Program-made: the position numbers and the translations under genes
Assembly: GCA_964543575.1 (NCBI GenBank)
Contig: CAZIYV010000120.1
Span: forward strand, 1 to 10,458
Direction of reading: 5' to 3'
DNA: 10,458 bases
Source of the DNA: Pelotomaculum_B sp964543575
Lineage (GTDB): Bacteria > Bacillota > Desulfotomaculia > Desulfotomaculales > Pelotomaculaceae
Notes under the pieces: model-generated
Told to the model about the DNA's origin: nothing
Seen by the model: the letters and a program-made list of their open reading frames with translations, nothing else
The model's database searches: none
Part shown: positions 1 through 6,039 of the stretch, piece by piece
Layout of the letters: each line of letters begins with the position of its first letter
How positions within the stretch are numbered: position 1 is the stretch's first letter

Positions 1-614
1 AGACCAGGAAGCCCATGGGCTGGAGCGCCGTTGCTGACTTGCCTGATCAAATCCCTGAGTATGGTTGTTTTGCCGCAGCGCGGTGGTGAAACCAGCAGGG
101 TGTGATAAACCCTACTGCTCTTTTTGTCTATTGTTTGTTGCAATACTTCAGAGGCTGCGCCAAAAACTTCACGGGAAACGCGAATGTTGCAGCAGGACAG
201 ATTCTTTAACGTTTTAACTTTACCGCCTTCCAGCACGGCTTTGCCTGTAATGCCCGCCCGGTGCCCCCCGGGCAAGGTGATAAACCCGGTTCTTAATTCC
301 TCTTCCAGGGCGTAAAGAGATGAGCCGCTCAGCAGATGTATTAAGCCTTCCATATCAACCGGTGTAACCAGGTAAGCCTCACTAACCTGACGGGCAGGCC
401 TGCCCTCCCGGCTTAACAAGATGTCACCACCTGAAAGAATAAGAGAAAGCGGTTTCCCCTGCCTGATCCTAATTTCTTCTATTTTTTCCTTCAGCGATGG
501 GTCTAAGCATATAATCAAGCGCCTGATGTTTACAGGCAGCAGAGGCATTATCTCTTCCAATATTCCCATGCCGCCACGCTGCAAGATCTGTAATTGAAAG
601 TCAGAATTGTTCAC
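1..614 (-). CDS. spoIIIAA: Stage III sporulation protein AA, SpoIIIAA ATPase (3' end outside window)
   Basis: The minus strand is open from a GTG at 612-614 to the window edge, giving 204 residues of a protein usually a little over 300 long. The start is set by a GGGGGA Shine-Dalgarno about 8 bases upstream. The N-terminal half contains LDPSLKEKIEEIRIRQGKPL (about 38-57), typical of SpoIIIAA. The P-loop is SPPRCGKTT at residues 176-184, with K182 and T183 as the nucleotide-binding pair, followed by ILRDLIR. The family is a secretion-type ATPase that acts in the mother cell with SpoIIIAB-AH and SpoIIQ to build the channel into the forespore. The rest of the operon should lie to the left. In B. 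subtilis the operon is SigE-dependent, but I found no convincing SigE promoter in 615-775. Identification is strong; the Walker B region is not in the window. Confidence 0.93.
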   Translation of the reverse strand, partial: MNNSDFQLQILQRGGMGILEEIMPLLPVNIRRLIICLDPSLKEKIEEIRIRQGKPLSLILSGGDILLSREGRPARQVSEAYLVTPVDMEGLIHLLSGSSLYALEEELRTGFITLPGGHRAGITGKAVLEGGKVKTLKNLSCCNIRVSREVFGAASEVLQQTIDKKSSRVYHTLLVSPPRCGKTTILRDLIRQVSNGAPAHGLPG

Positions 615-759
615 AGGTTGTCCCCCAGTTTATAAATATTGTTTAAGCCGGTAAGTTATGCCATTAATTATTGTAAATTCCATATGGTGTGGTTTGTAAC
701 CATTGTGGCTCTTCCGGTATATTTTGTTAGTAAGGAACAGTAACTGGTAAAAACTAAGC

Positions 760-769
760 GGGAAGTGAT
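760..769 (+). promoter_or_regulatory. Shine-Dalgarno that fixes a TTG start
   Basis: GGGAAGTGAT matches 8 of 10 bases of the anti-SD complement AGGAGGTGAT and lies 6 bases before the TTG at 776. The ATG inside it at 768 reaches a stop after three codons, so TTG is the supported start of the 113-residue gene. Confidence 0.7.
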
Positions 770-775
770 GAACCA

Positions 776-1117
776 TTGACTAACAACTCTGTAGAACCAG
801 CAGCTTTCATTTTTCCCCTGCCTGCTGATTTAAAGGAACAATACGTAAAGTGGTCGCAGACGCACCAGCAGGGTTACGGCACTATACAAGAGGGATCTGA
901 AATTAGCGGTACTCCTGTCTTTATACCCGTCTACCCGGCCTATCCAGGCCAGCTGCCTTACCCGCCCAATTCATCCGCATATCCTTGCGGGGGTGGAAGA
1001 AACGCAGGGATCCCGGGTATGAACCCTTTCATCTTGTTTCTAATTCTGATCCTCCTGGTGATCATCTTCAAAAAGGATCAAATCATGGAGGCTATCCGGA
1101 AACTGCTTGTTAAATAA
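776..1117 (+). CDS. Small Pro/Tyr-rich single-pass membrane protein, unknown function
   Basis: I do not recognise a named family for this 113-residue protein. It starts at TTG behind a good Shine-Dalgarno (760-769). Residues 1-45 are polar. Residues 46-70 are rich in proline and tyrosine (VYPAYPGQLPYPP), followed by a C-G-G-G turn. Residues 84-98 form one strongly hydrophobic segment (PFILFLILILLVIIF), and the tail KKDQIMEAIRKLLVK is basic. The positive-inside rule suggests a cytoplasmic C-terminus with the Pro/Tyr segment outside or in the intermembrane space. There is no signal peptide. It is the only plus-strand gene, divergent from spoIIIAA and convergent with the CD1247-type gene, so it is its own transcription unit ending at 1116-1162. 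A weak SigE-like -35 (GTATATT near 718) exists without a convincing -10. The setting hints at a sporulation or envelope role, which is inference only. Confidence 0.75.
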   Translation: MTNNSVEPAAFIFPLPADLKEQYVKWSQTHQQGYGTIQEGSEISGTPVFIPVYPAYPGQLPYPPNSSAYPCGGGRNAGIPGMNPFILFLILILLVIIFKKDQIMEAIRKLLVK

Positions 1118-1162
1118 AGAAAGCGACCCCCGCCAAAACCACCGGCGGAGGTCGCCTTCTTT
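1116..1162. terminator. Bidirectional terminator between convergent genes
   Basis: The arms 1116-1134 and 1144-1162 form a 19-base stem around a 9-base loop. It begins at the stop codon of the plus-strand gene and lies 15 bases past the stop of the minus-strand gene. The two imperfect positions are A-C mismatches in plus-strand RNA but G-U wobbles in minus-strand RNA, so the stem is fully paired only in the minus direction. Pyrimidine-rich tails (CTTCTTTT and CTTTCTTTATTT) follow in each direction. Confidence 0.85.
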
Positions 1163-1177
1163 TAATATAAAAAAGTA

Positions 1178-1639
1178 TTAAATATCCTCATCTTCTGAAC
1201 TACAGGAGCAAGCGGGAACTTTCCCCAAAAGCGCTTCCGGTTTATCGGCAGTCTGGTGGTCATCGTCATTAATAAAAACCACCTCATCGCAATTAGGGCA
1301 GGTTACTTCAACAATATCATCATCGTCAATGATCTCCGAGTCAAAACAAACGGTCTCACCACACCTCGGGCAGTCCACCTCGACATAGTTTTCCGCGCAT
1401 GTGTGTAATCCTTCTTCGTCATAAATCTCGTCTTCAAGGTGATAGAGGTCTTCGTCTATGTTCTCGAGGTAATCTTCCATCTGTTCCTGCGCTTCTTCCA
1501 GGTCGACCACTGAATCAGCAAACTCGTCCAATACGTCAATAATGCCTTTGAGCAGTTTACCTTCTTTACTGTCAGTATTAAAATCCAGACCAGCGGATAA
1601 ACCCTGCAGATAAGCCACCCTCGTTTTCAGATCATTCAC
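1178..1639 (-). CDS. CD1247-type protein with acidic helical N-terminus and zinc ribbon
   Basis: This 153-residue acidic protein starts at GTG (1637-1639), 8 bases after AGGGGG. Residues 1-75 match the remembered pattern of the 'CD1247 N-terminal domain' family of spore-forming Clostridia: VAYLQGLSAGL, then KEGKLLKGIIDVLDEFA, then a long Glu/Asp-rich helix likely to form a coiled coil. Residues 87-122 form a zinc-ribbon-like module with C90-x2-C93 and C114-x2-C117, the knuckles CPRCGE and CPNCDE, separated by a DDDD loop. Extra cysteines are C81, C98, C144 and C146; the last two sit in a Ser/Cys-rich tail. No membrane segment is visible, so it is probably cytoplasmic. It lies 126 bases after efp on the same strand and ends at the shared terminator. 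Its molecular function is not known to me; the zinc site suggests binding of protein or nucleic acid. Confidence 0.8.
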   Translation of the reverse strand: MNDLKTRVAYLQGLSAGLDFNTDSKEGKLLKGIIDVLDEFADSVVDLEEAQEQMEDYLENIDEDLYHLEDEIYDEEGLHTCAENYVEVDCPRCGETVCFDSEIIDDDDIVEVTCPNCDEVVFINDDDHQTADKPEALLGKVPACSCSSEDEDI

Positions 1640-1765
1640 CTTCGCAACCCCCTTAAAAGAATAATATCGTGGCTATTTTTGGCCTTCATAGTATTTCTCT
1701 ATTTAAGGGGTTTTAAACATTTTCAGTGTTTAATAAAGGCGGCTCATATAACGAGTTGTCTTATG

Positions 1766-2323
1766 CTACGCTCTTTTTATATAATTGCCGGTCCTGGTAT
1801 CAATCTGGAGCTTGTCACCGATATTGATAAAGAAAGGCACCTGGACAACAGTTCCCGTTTCCAGGGTAGCCGGCTTTGAGCCGCCGGAGGCGGTGTCCCC
1901 TTTGATGCCGGGAGCGGTTTCCACAACTTCGAGCTCAACAAAGTTAGGCATTTCAACACCTATAGATTTTTCCTGGAAGGTAAGCACATGGATATTCATA
2001 TTTTCTTTTAAGTATTTAACAGCATCTCCCAGCTGTTCGTCACTCATGGCAATCTGGTCGTACGACTCCATGTCCATAAAGTTATAGTCCTTGCCATCGT
2101 TATACAGGAACTGCACCTCGCGCCGCTCTATCCTGGCTTTTGGCATTTTCTCACCAGCGTTGAAAGTCTTTTCAACCACCGCTCCCGTTCTCACGTTTCT
2201 TAGCTTTGAGCGCACGAAGGCAGCGCCTTTGCCGGGCTTTACGTGCTGAAAATCAATTACCTGAAAGACATCCCCTTCCAGTTCGATAGTAAGTCCTGTT
2301 CTAAAATCATTTGTTGAGATCAA
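1766..2323 (-). CDS. efp: Translation elongation factor P
   Basis: EF-P relieves ribosomes stalled at polyproline stretches by binding near the E site and placing a conserved loop residue next to the P-site tRNA. The start is TTG at 2321-2323, giving MISTNDFRTGLTIELEG and 185 residues, the normal length for Bacillus-type EF-P. Reading further upstream would add a non-homologous extension with no Shine-Dalgarno. Domain I (1 to about 65) carries the tip loop KPGKGAAFVR with K32, equivalent to the modified lysine of B. subtilis EF-P. Two OB-fold domains follow, ending in the C-terminal signature PFFINIGDKLQIDTRTGNYI. It lies 88 bases after the Xaa-Pro peptidase gene on the same strand, the same pairing as yqhT-efp in Bacillus. 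No epmA or epmB homologue is in the window. Confidence 0.97.
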   Translation of the reverse strand: MISTNDFRTGLTIELEGDVFQVIDFQHVKPGKGAAFVRSKLRNVRTGAVVEKTFNAGEKMPKARIERREVQFLYNDGKDYNFMDMESYDQIAMSDEQLGDAVKYLKENMNIHVLTFQEKSIGVEMPNFVELEVVETAPGIKGDTASGGSKPATLETGTVVQVPFFINIGDKLQIDTRTGNYIKRA

Positions 2324-2331
2324 TACCCCCG

Positions 2332-2337
2332 CCTCCT
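2332..2337 (-). promoter_or_regulatory. Shine-Dalgarno AGGAGG deciding the efp start
   Basis: A perfect AGGAGG lies 8 bases upstream of the TTG at 2323 on the minus strand. It places the EF-P N-terminus at ISTNDF, exactly where family members begin, and rules out the open extension to 2407. Confidence 0.85.
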
Positions 2338-2411
2338 GTAATGAAAAATTATTTGTGACTGATTGAGATCTAAGCCTTCTCCGAAACCCATGATTGAAAA
2401 TCTCCAACCTG

Positions 2412-3482
2412 CTATAAAACCACTAGTGTTTCTTTTGGCGACCTGGTCAGGATCCGGCAGCCATTATCCTCAACCACAACGGTATCCTCTATCCTTACTC
2501 CACCCCAACCGGGCAGGTAGATCCCCGGCTCGACCGTTACAACCATCCCGGGACGCAGGATTGTCTCATCTTTGGCAGACAACCTCGGATTTTCATGGAT
2601 ATTGAGACCTAACCCATGGCCGGTGCTGTGACCGAAGTAGCGTCCGTAACCTTTTTTTTCAATCACACCCCTGGCGGCCTGGTCAACAGCCGATGCCCTG
2701 ACTCCCGCCTTTATTGCCGAAATGGCGCTCATTTGCGCCTCCAAAACTATTTCATATATTTCTCTCTGTCTTGGTTCCGGTTGCCCCATTACCACCGTCC
2801 TGGTGATATCGGAGTTGTAACCCCGGTATACAGCCCCAAAATCAAATGTCACCAGATCGCCGATGCTGATAGTTTTCATGGAAGCGACTCCGTGGGGCAA
2901 GGCTGAACGGCTGCCGGAAGCAACAATAATTTTAAATCCCACTCCGTCCGCGCCGCTCTGACGCATAAGATATTCCAGCTGCAGGGCGATTCCCCGCTCG
3001 GTTACGCCGGTTTTGACCGCTGCCAGGACCCTGGCGAAAGCCTGGTCGGCCAAACACACAGCTTCTTCAATATGTTTTATTTCGGAGTCATCCTTGCAAA
3101 TCCTTAACTGCTCTACCATCCCGCTGCCCGGCTTCAGTTCAATCCCCGGCAGCATCTTTTGAAGATCGGAAAACTGGTTATAGGTCAGGTGTTCTCCTTC
3201 GCAGCCCAACCTGAAAAGATTGTTATCCTTTAAGATCTCAGCAATAGTCATATTATAAGAACCGGGAACTTCAATAATTTTATAATCCGGGCTTTCAGAG
3301 CAAGCCTGTCCGGTATAACGAAAGTCGGTTAAAAGACAGTACTGCTTACGGGTCAGCAAAAGCGCGCCTGTTGTACCGGAAAAGCCGCTCAGGTAAAACC
3401 TGTTGGCGGGGTCGGTTATGTAAAAGGCATCTAACCCGGCATCATCAAAATGTACCAGGAGTCTATTGATCCTGTCAAGCAA
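2412..3482 (-). CDS. yqhT: Xaa-Pro aminopeptidase/dipeptidase, M24B family
   Basis: This cytoplasmic metallopeptidase removes N-terminal residues preceding proline. The protein is 356 residues, the usual length for the short YqhT-like class. Residues 1-125 form the N-terminal creatinase-like domain (NRFYLSGFSGTTGALLL). Residues 130-350 form the pita-bread catalytic domain with all five expected metal ligands: D214 (TFDFGA), D225 (YNSDITR), H289 (HSTGHGLG), E318 (TVEPGIY) and E332 (RIEDTV). H197 lies in LPHG. The start is TTG at 3480-3482, preceded by GGGGGA. That Shine-Dalgarno overlaps the aroQ stop codon, leaving a gap of only 12 bases, so the two are almost certainly co-transcribed and perhaps translationally coupled. 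efp follows on the same strand. Whether it acts as aminopeptidase P or as a prolidase cannot be told from sequence. Confidence 0.95.
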   Translation of the reverse strand: MLDRINRLLVHFDDAGLDAFYITDPANRFYLSGFSGTTGALLLTRKQYCLLTDFRYTGQACSESPDYKIIEVPGSYNMTIAEILKDNNLFRLGCEGEHLTYNQFSDLQKMLPGIELKPGSGMVEQLRICKDDSEIKHIEEAVCLADQAFARVLAAVKTGVTERGIALQLEYLMRQSGADGVGFKIIVASGSRSALPHGVASMKTISIGDLVTFDFGAVYRGYNSDITRTVVMGQPEPRQREIYEIVLEAQMSAISAIKAGVRASAVDQAARGVIEKKGYGRYFGHSTGHGLGLNIHENPRLSAKDETILRPGMVVTVEPGIYLPGWGGVRIEDTVVVEDNGCRILTRSPKETLVVL

Positions 3483-3494
3483 ATAATTTTCCCC

Positions 3495-3929
3495 CTATTT
3501 GACTGCCAGCAAAACCGCCGCCCGCAACGCCAGAAGGTAACCTGTGGCTCCCAGTCCGCTTATTTGTCCTGAAGCCGCGGGGGCAATTACCGATTTACTC
3601 CGGAACTCCTCGCGCGCGTATATGTTTGACAGATGGACTTCCACAGTGGGTATGCCAATGGCGGCTACCGCGTCGCGCAGAGCAAAACTGGTGTGAGTAA
3701 AAGCTCCCGGATTAAAAACAACCGCGTTTGCTTCACCAGCGGCCTGCTGTAATAAATCTATTAACTCCCCCTCGTGGTTTGACTGCCTGCAGGTTACTTC
3801 AACTCCAAGCTCGACAGCCAGGGCCCGCAGCATTTCATTAATCTGCTCCAGGGTAAGTTCGCCATATATGGACGGCTCCCGCTTTCCGAGCAGGTTAAGA
3901 TTTAGTCTGTGTAAGATTAGTATTTTCAT
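3495..3929 (-). CDS. aroQ: 3-dehydroquinate dehydratase, type II
   Basis: AroQ dehydrates 3-dehydroquinate to 3-dehydroshikimate in the shikimate pathway and is a cytoplasmic dodecamer. From the ATG at 3927-3929 the protein is 144 residues, normal for the family. Catalytic and binding residues align with M. tuberculosis AroQ at a constant offset of 2: R17, Y22 (REPSIYG), N73, H79 (FNPGAFTHTS), H99, S101 (VHLSN) and R110. The odd point is the N-terminal motif, normally L-[NH]-G-P-N-L-N. Here it is LHRLNLN, with Gly-Pro replaced by R8-L9. The Shine-Dalgarno is weak: only CGAG, 8 bases upstream. An upstream in-frame TTG at 3944 would add five residues but has no better site. The gene sits just downstream of the heptamer repeat and 12 bases before the peptidase gene. 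Confidence 0.93.
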   Translation of the reverse strand: MKILILHRLNLNLLGKREPSIYGELTLEQINEMLRALAVELGVEVTCRQSNHEGELIDLLQQAAGEANAVVFNPGAFTHTSFALRDAVAAIGIPTVEVHLSNIYAREEFRSKSVIAPAASGQISGLGATGYLLALRAAVLLAVK

Positions 3930-3950
3930 TTTGATAACTCGCAAATATGT

Positions 3951-4111
3951 CGTAAGACGTAAGGCATAGTGCGCAAGAAAAACATAGCGTAAGCGATAAG
4001 CCTTAGGGCGTAAGATGGTAACAGAACCTATAGGAATGCAGAATATAACTACGAACTACGTCTAAATGGAATGCGGGATATACCTACGACCTATAGCCTA
4101 CAGCCTACGAC
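3951..4111. repeat. Degenerate heptamer repeat tract in the aroQ leader
   Basis: Runs of 7-base units follow each other without gaps. At 3951-3978 the units are CGTAAGA, CGTAAGG, CATAGTG, CGCAAGA. At 3988-4015 they are CGTAAGC, GATAAGC, CTTAGGG, CGTAAGA. At 4049-4062 they are CTACGAA, CTACGTC. At 4084-4111 they are CTACGAC, CTATAGC, CTACAGC, CTACGAC. The blocks beginning at 3951, 4049 and 4084 share the same phase modulo 7. On the minus strand the last block reads as GTCGTAG-like units. No gene is found here. Together with the rest of 3930-4200 this is the largest non-coding stretch in the window, 271 bases. Confidence 0.75.
4033..4093. repeat. Pair of 26-base direct repeats, 35-base period
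   Basis: 4033-4058 and 4068-4093 share the pattern GGAATGC-RGRATATA-MCTACGA-MCTA, with mismatches at only four of 26 positions. The period of 35 is exactly five heptamers, so this is a higher-order unit of the surrounding 7-base repeat rather than an independent element. Confidence 0.75.
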
Positions 4112-4148
4112 TTAATTTTAGGTGCTAATTTTTCCCTGACTGCAGAAT

Positions 4149-4157
4149 ATTTTACCA
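4149..4157 (-). promoter_or_regulatory. Possible extended -10 for the aroQ operon
   Basis: On the minus strand, TGGTAAAAT (TG-N-TAAAAT, 5 of 6 to the -10 consensus) lies about 40 bases past the pmbA stop and 220 bases before aroQ. No good -35 is seen. If used, the heptamer tract would lie in the 5' untranslated leader. I see no clear terminator after pmbA, so read-through is also possible. Confidence 0.25.
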
Positions 4158-4200
4158 TAGATTTACCTTTTAAGCCACGGTTAAGAGGGACATTTGCGGA

Positions 4201-5550
4201 TTACTGCCCGCTTATGGTTAACTGTGCTACTCTTAAAGTGGGAGACCCCTTGCCGATAAAGAAATGCAGGTCATTACCCACAGCGTCTATATTTTCCAGA
4301 AGCTCGATTATATTTCCTCCCATAGCCATACCACGCACCGGTCTGGTCAACTCACCGTTTTCGATCAAGAGACCGGATACCCCAACAGAAAAATCACCTG
4401 ATATCGGGTTGGCAGTGTGCATACCCATCACTTCCGTGACATAAAGGCCGCTTGATATACCCTTTACGAGTTGATCAACTGAGATTTGCCCGGCCTCGAT
4501 ATAAAAGTTAGTCACGCCTACCTCCGGAGTGCTTTTAAAAGAACTGCGAACCCCGTTGCCGGTTGACTGCACCCCATCTTTGGCCGCGGTGTAAGTATTA
4601 TGCAGATAGCCCCTGAGGTCGCCTTTTTCTACCAGTATAGTCCTGGAAGTGGGTACTCCCTCACCGTCAAACGGGGCTGAAGCAATACCGCCGCCTAACA
4701 ATCCATCGTCGATGATTGTTATTTTATCCGACGCCACCCGCTCTCCGACTTTTCCGGCAAACAAAGACCGCCCTTTCTGGACCGCTTCCCCGGTAAGAGC
4801 TGGGCCGATCAATCCCAGAAAACCAGTGGCCACGTAAGGGTCCAGCAGAACCACAGCCTTACGGGTAGCCACAGGCGCGGCGCCCAGCATCCGCACAGCC
4901 CGTCTGGCCGCCTCACTGCCCACATCTTCCGGCCGCAGCTGGCTGTATTTAAGGTTAAAATCCAGGGCGAAGCCGGTCTGGCTGTCATCCCCTTCCCCTG
5001 CCGCGAGGGCTATATAAATACCGCAGTACGACCCCTTGTAGCTAAGCCGCATGCCTTGACTGTTCACAACCGTTACCAGTGACTCACCGTCCTGATAGGA
5101 CGAGCTTTCAATGATTTTCACCCTGGCATCGTAGGCGCGGGCGGCCTCTTCCATAGACTTGGCCATTTCAATTTTCTGTTCGACAGTTGCCTCCCGGATG
5201 CCGGGATCGTAAATATCCAGTTCGGGGTAGGACGCGCCCGGCAAAGGCAAGCGGTGATACGGGTCCTCCGCGGTCTTGGCGCAGTTGGCCAGGGCCTGTC
5301 TGGCAGCCTCCTTTATCCCGCCGGGACTCAAATCAGTGCTGAAGGAAAAACCTGTTCTTCCCTGCCGGATCACCCTCAGGCCAAGACCGCGCTCCTCGGC
5401 AAGTTTCATCGTCTCCACACGGCCTTCCCTGACTTCAATATTCAACTCCTTGGAACTGCTTATATATGCTTCCGCCAACTGGCCGCCCAGCAGCATCGCT
5501 TTATTGACGGCAGCCTCCGCGGCGTCAGTGAAAAATCCCTCTTTTTCCAC
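4201..5550 (-). CDS. pmbA: TldE/PmbA-like subunit of the TldD/E protease
   Basis: PmbA (TldE) pairs with TldD. In E. coli the heterodimer degrades unfolded peptides, trims the microcin B17 precursor and degrades CcdA. The chosen start is GTG at 5548-5550, placed by AAAGGAG (5558-5564) 7 bases upstream. The reading frame is open 16 codons further, but that extension is non-homologous. The protein is 449 residues, normal for the family. Family features include SSSKELNIEVREGRVE near the N-terminus, a glycine-rich core and the C-terminal stretch ANPISGDFSVGVSGLLIENG, matching the ISGDF signature of TldE. There is no HExxxH, as expected for the non-metal-binding subunit. The tldD partner lies about 920 bases upstream on the same strand, separated by two small genes with their own terminators, so joint transcription with tldD is unlikely unless there is read-through. 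Confidence 0.93.
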   Translation of the reverse strand: MEKEGFFTDAAEAAVNKAMLLGGQLAEAYISSSKELNIEVREGRVETMKLAEERGLGLRVIRQGRTGFSFSTDLSPGGIKEAARQALANCAKTAEDPYHRLPLPGASYPELDIYDPGIREATVEQKIEMAKSMEEAARAYDARVKIIESSSYQDGESLVTVVNSQGMRLSYKGSYCGIYIALAAGEGDDSQTGFALDFNLKYSQLRPEDVGSEAARRAVRMLGAAPVATRKAVVLLDPYVATGFLGLIGPALTGEAVQKGRSLFAGKVGERVASDKITIIDDGLLGGGIASAPFDGEGVPTSRTILVEKGDLRGYLHNTYTAAKDGVQSTGNGVRSSFKSTPEVGVTNFYIEAGQISVDQLVKGISSGLYVTEVMGMHTANPISGDFSVGVSGLLIENGELTRPVRGMAMGGNIIELLENIDAVGNDLHFFIGKGSPTLRVAQLTISGQ

Positions 5551-5620
5551 GCCGACACTCCTTTCATATTCCAAGTAGTATAATTCAATAGCAGTCAAAA
5601 TATTCCTTTACCCAGGGCAT

Positions 5621-5645
5621 AAAAAAACTGCCATTTCCGGCAGTT
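5621..5645 (-). terminator. Rho-independent terminator after the YabG-like gene
   Basis: On the minus strand a perfect 7-base-pair stem, AACTGCC/GGCAGTT with a 6-base loop, is followed directly by seven T. The stem begins at the last base of the TGA stop of the YabG-like gene, so the coding region ends exactly where the terminator starts. It separates that gene from pmbA. Confidence 0.9.
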
Positions 5646-5857
5646 CAGTGAACAAACAATGATGTTGTCATCGCAAACAAGTGTCTCGCGGATATGGGGG
5701 CTAACTCCTGGACTGAAGCCTCGACGATGAGGCTCGGGTCAAGAAGCGCCAGGATAGCTACCCTCTCCCCGGTCGATTGATTTGTATAAAAACCGATTAT
5801 GCAAAACTGCATGTCCTCTCCGTAGATTTTTCTGGTAACAATATCACCAATTTTCAT
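5645..5857 (-). CDS. Stand-alone YabG N-terminal-domain protein
   Basis: This 70-residue protein resembles the first ~55 residues of YabG, the sporulation protease that processes spore coat proteins. Shared pattern: IGDIVTRKIYGEDMQFCIIGF, then ERVAILALLDPSLIVEAS, matching the YabG opening IGD-V-RK-Y---D--F-IIG with a later AIL. This part is a small beta-rich, SH3-like module. Full YabG is about 290 residues; the catalytic part is absent here, and only 94 bases separate this stop from pmbA, with no remnant in them. The start is ATG with AGGGGG 7 bases upstream. The tail SARHLFAMTTSLFVH is not YabG-like. It has its own terminator and a SigK-like promoter candidate. It may be a true single-domain protein, a paralogue fragment, or a decayed duplicate; a full-length yabG elsewhere is expected. 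Confidence 0.75.
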   Translation of the reverse strand: MKIGDIVTRKIYGEDMQFCIIGFYTNQSTGERVAILALLDPSLIVEASVQELAPISARHLFAMTTSLFVH

Positions 5858-5921
5858 CTTTATACCCCCTGTAAAACCGGCGCAAAAAGCAATTAACCTG
5901 CTGATCTTTTTCTTACCTTTA

Positions 5922-5949
5922 TAACATATGCCCCTGAAAAAAGAGTTGT
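5922..5949 (-). promoter_or_regulatory. Candidate SigK promoter for the YabG-like gene
   Basis: On the minus strand, CATATGTTA at 5922-5930 fits the SigK -10 consensus CATANNNTA exactly, and AC at 5948-5949 sits 17 bases upstream, the reported SigK spacing. The -10 lies about 65 bases before the ATG at 5857. In B. subtilis yabG is SigK-dependent. The same stretch also reads as an extended SigA -10 (TG-T-TATAAA at 5918-5926), without a good -35. Confidence 0.5.
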
Positions 5950-6013
5950 GTATTAAAAGCCGGTTTTTAAGGCCTCCAAAAAAGACCAGAGGGGATAATA
6001 AATATCATTATAG

Positions 6014-6036
6014 AAAAAAGTTGCCTGGCGGCAACT
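6014..6036 (-). terminator. Rho-independent terminator after the DUF3243 gene
   Basis: On the minus strand a perfect stem AGTTGCC/GGCAACT with a 4-base loop is followed by six T. It starts 4 bases after the TAG stop of the DUF3243 gene. Confidence 0.9.
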
Positions 6037-6039
6037 CTT

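Noticed and set aside
615..775. SigE promoter for spoIIIAA
   Set aside because: CATAACTT and CAATATT resemble parts of the consensus but are never at the required 14-15 base spacing, so no call was made.
1713..1733. TTAAACA/TGTTTAA inverted repeat between efp and the CD1247-type gene
   Set aside because: Only 7 weak A/T-rich pairs with a 7-base loop and no T-run; too weak to call a terminator or operator.
2324..2407. N-terminal extension of efp
   Set aside because: The extra 28 residues are not EF-P-like, and a perfect AGGAGG places the start at 2323.
5873..5967. Nine-base inverted repeat AAAACCGGC/GCCGGTTTT flanking the YabG-like promoter
   Set aside because: The arms are 77 bases apart and one lies upstream of the promoter; a few such pairs are expected by chance in 10 kb.
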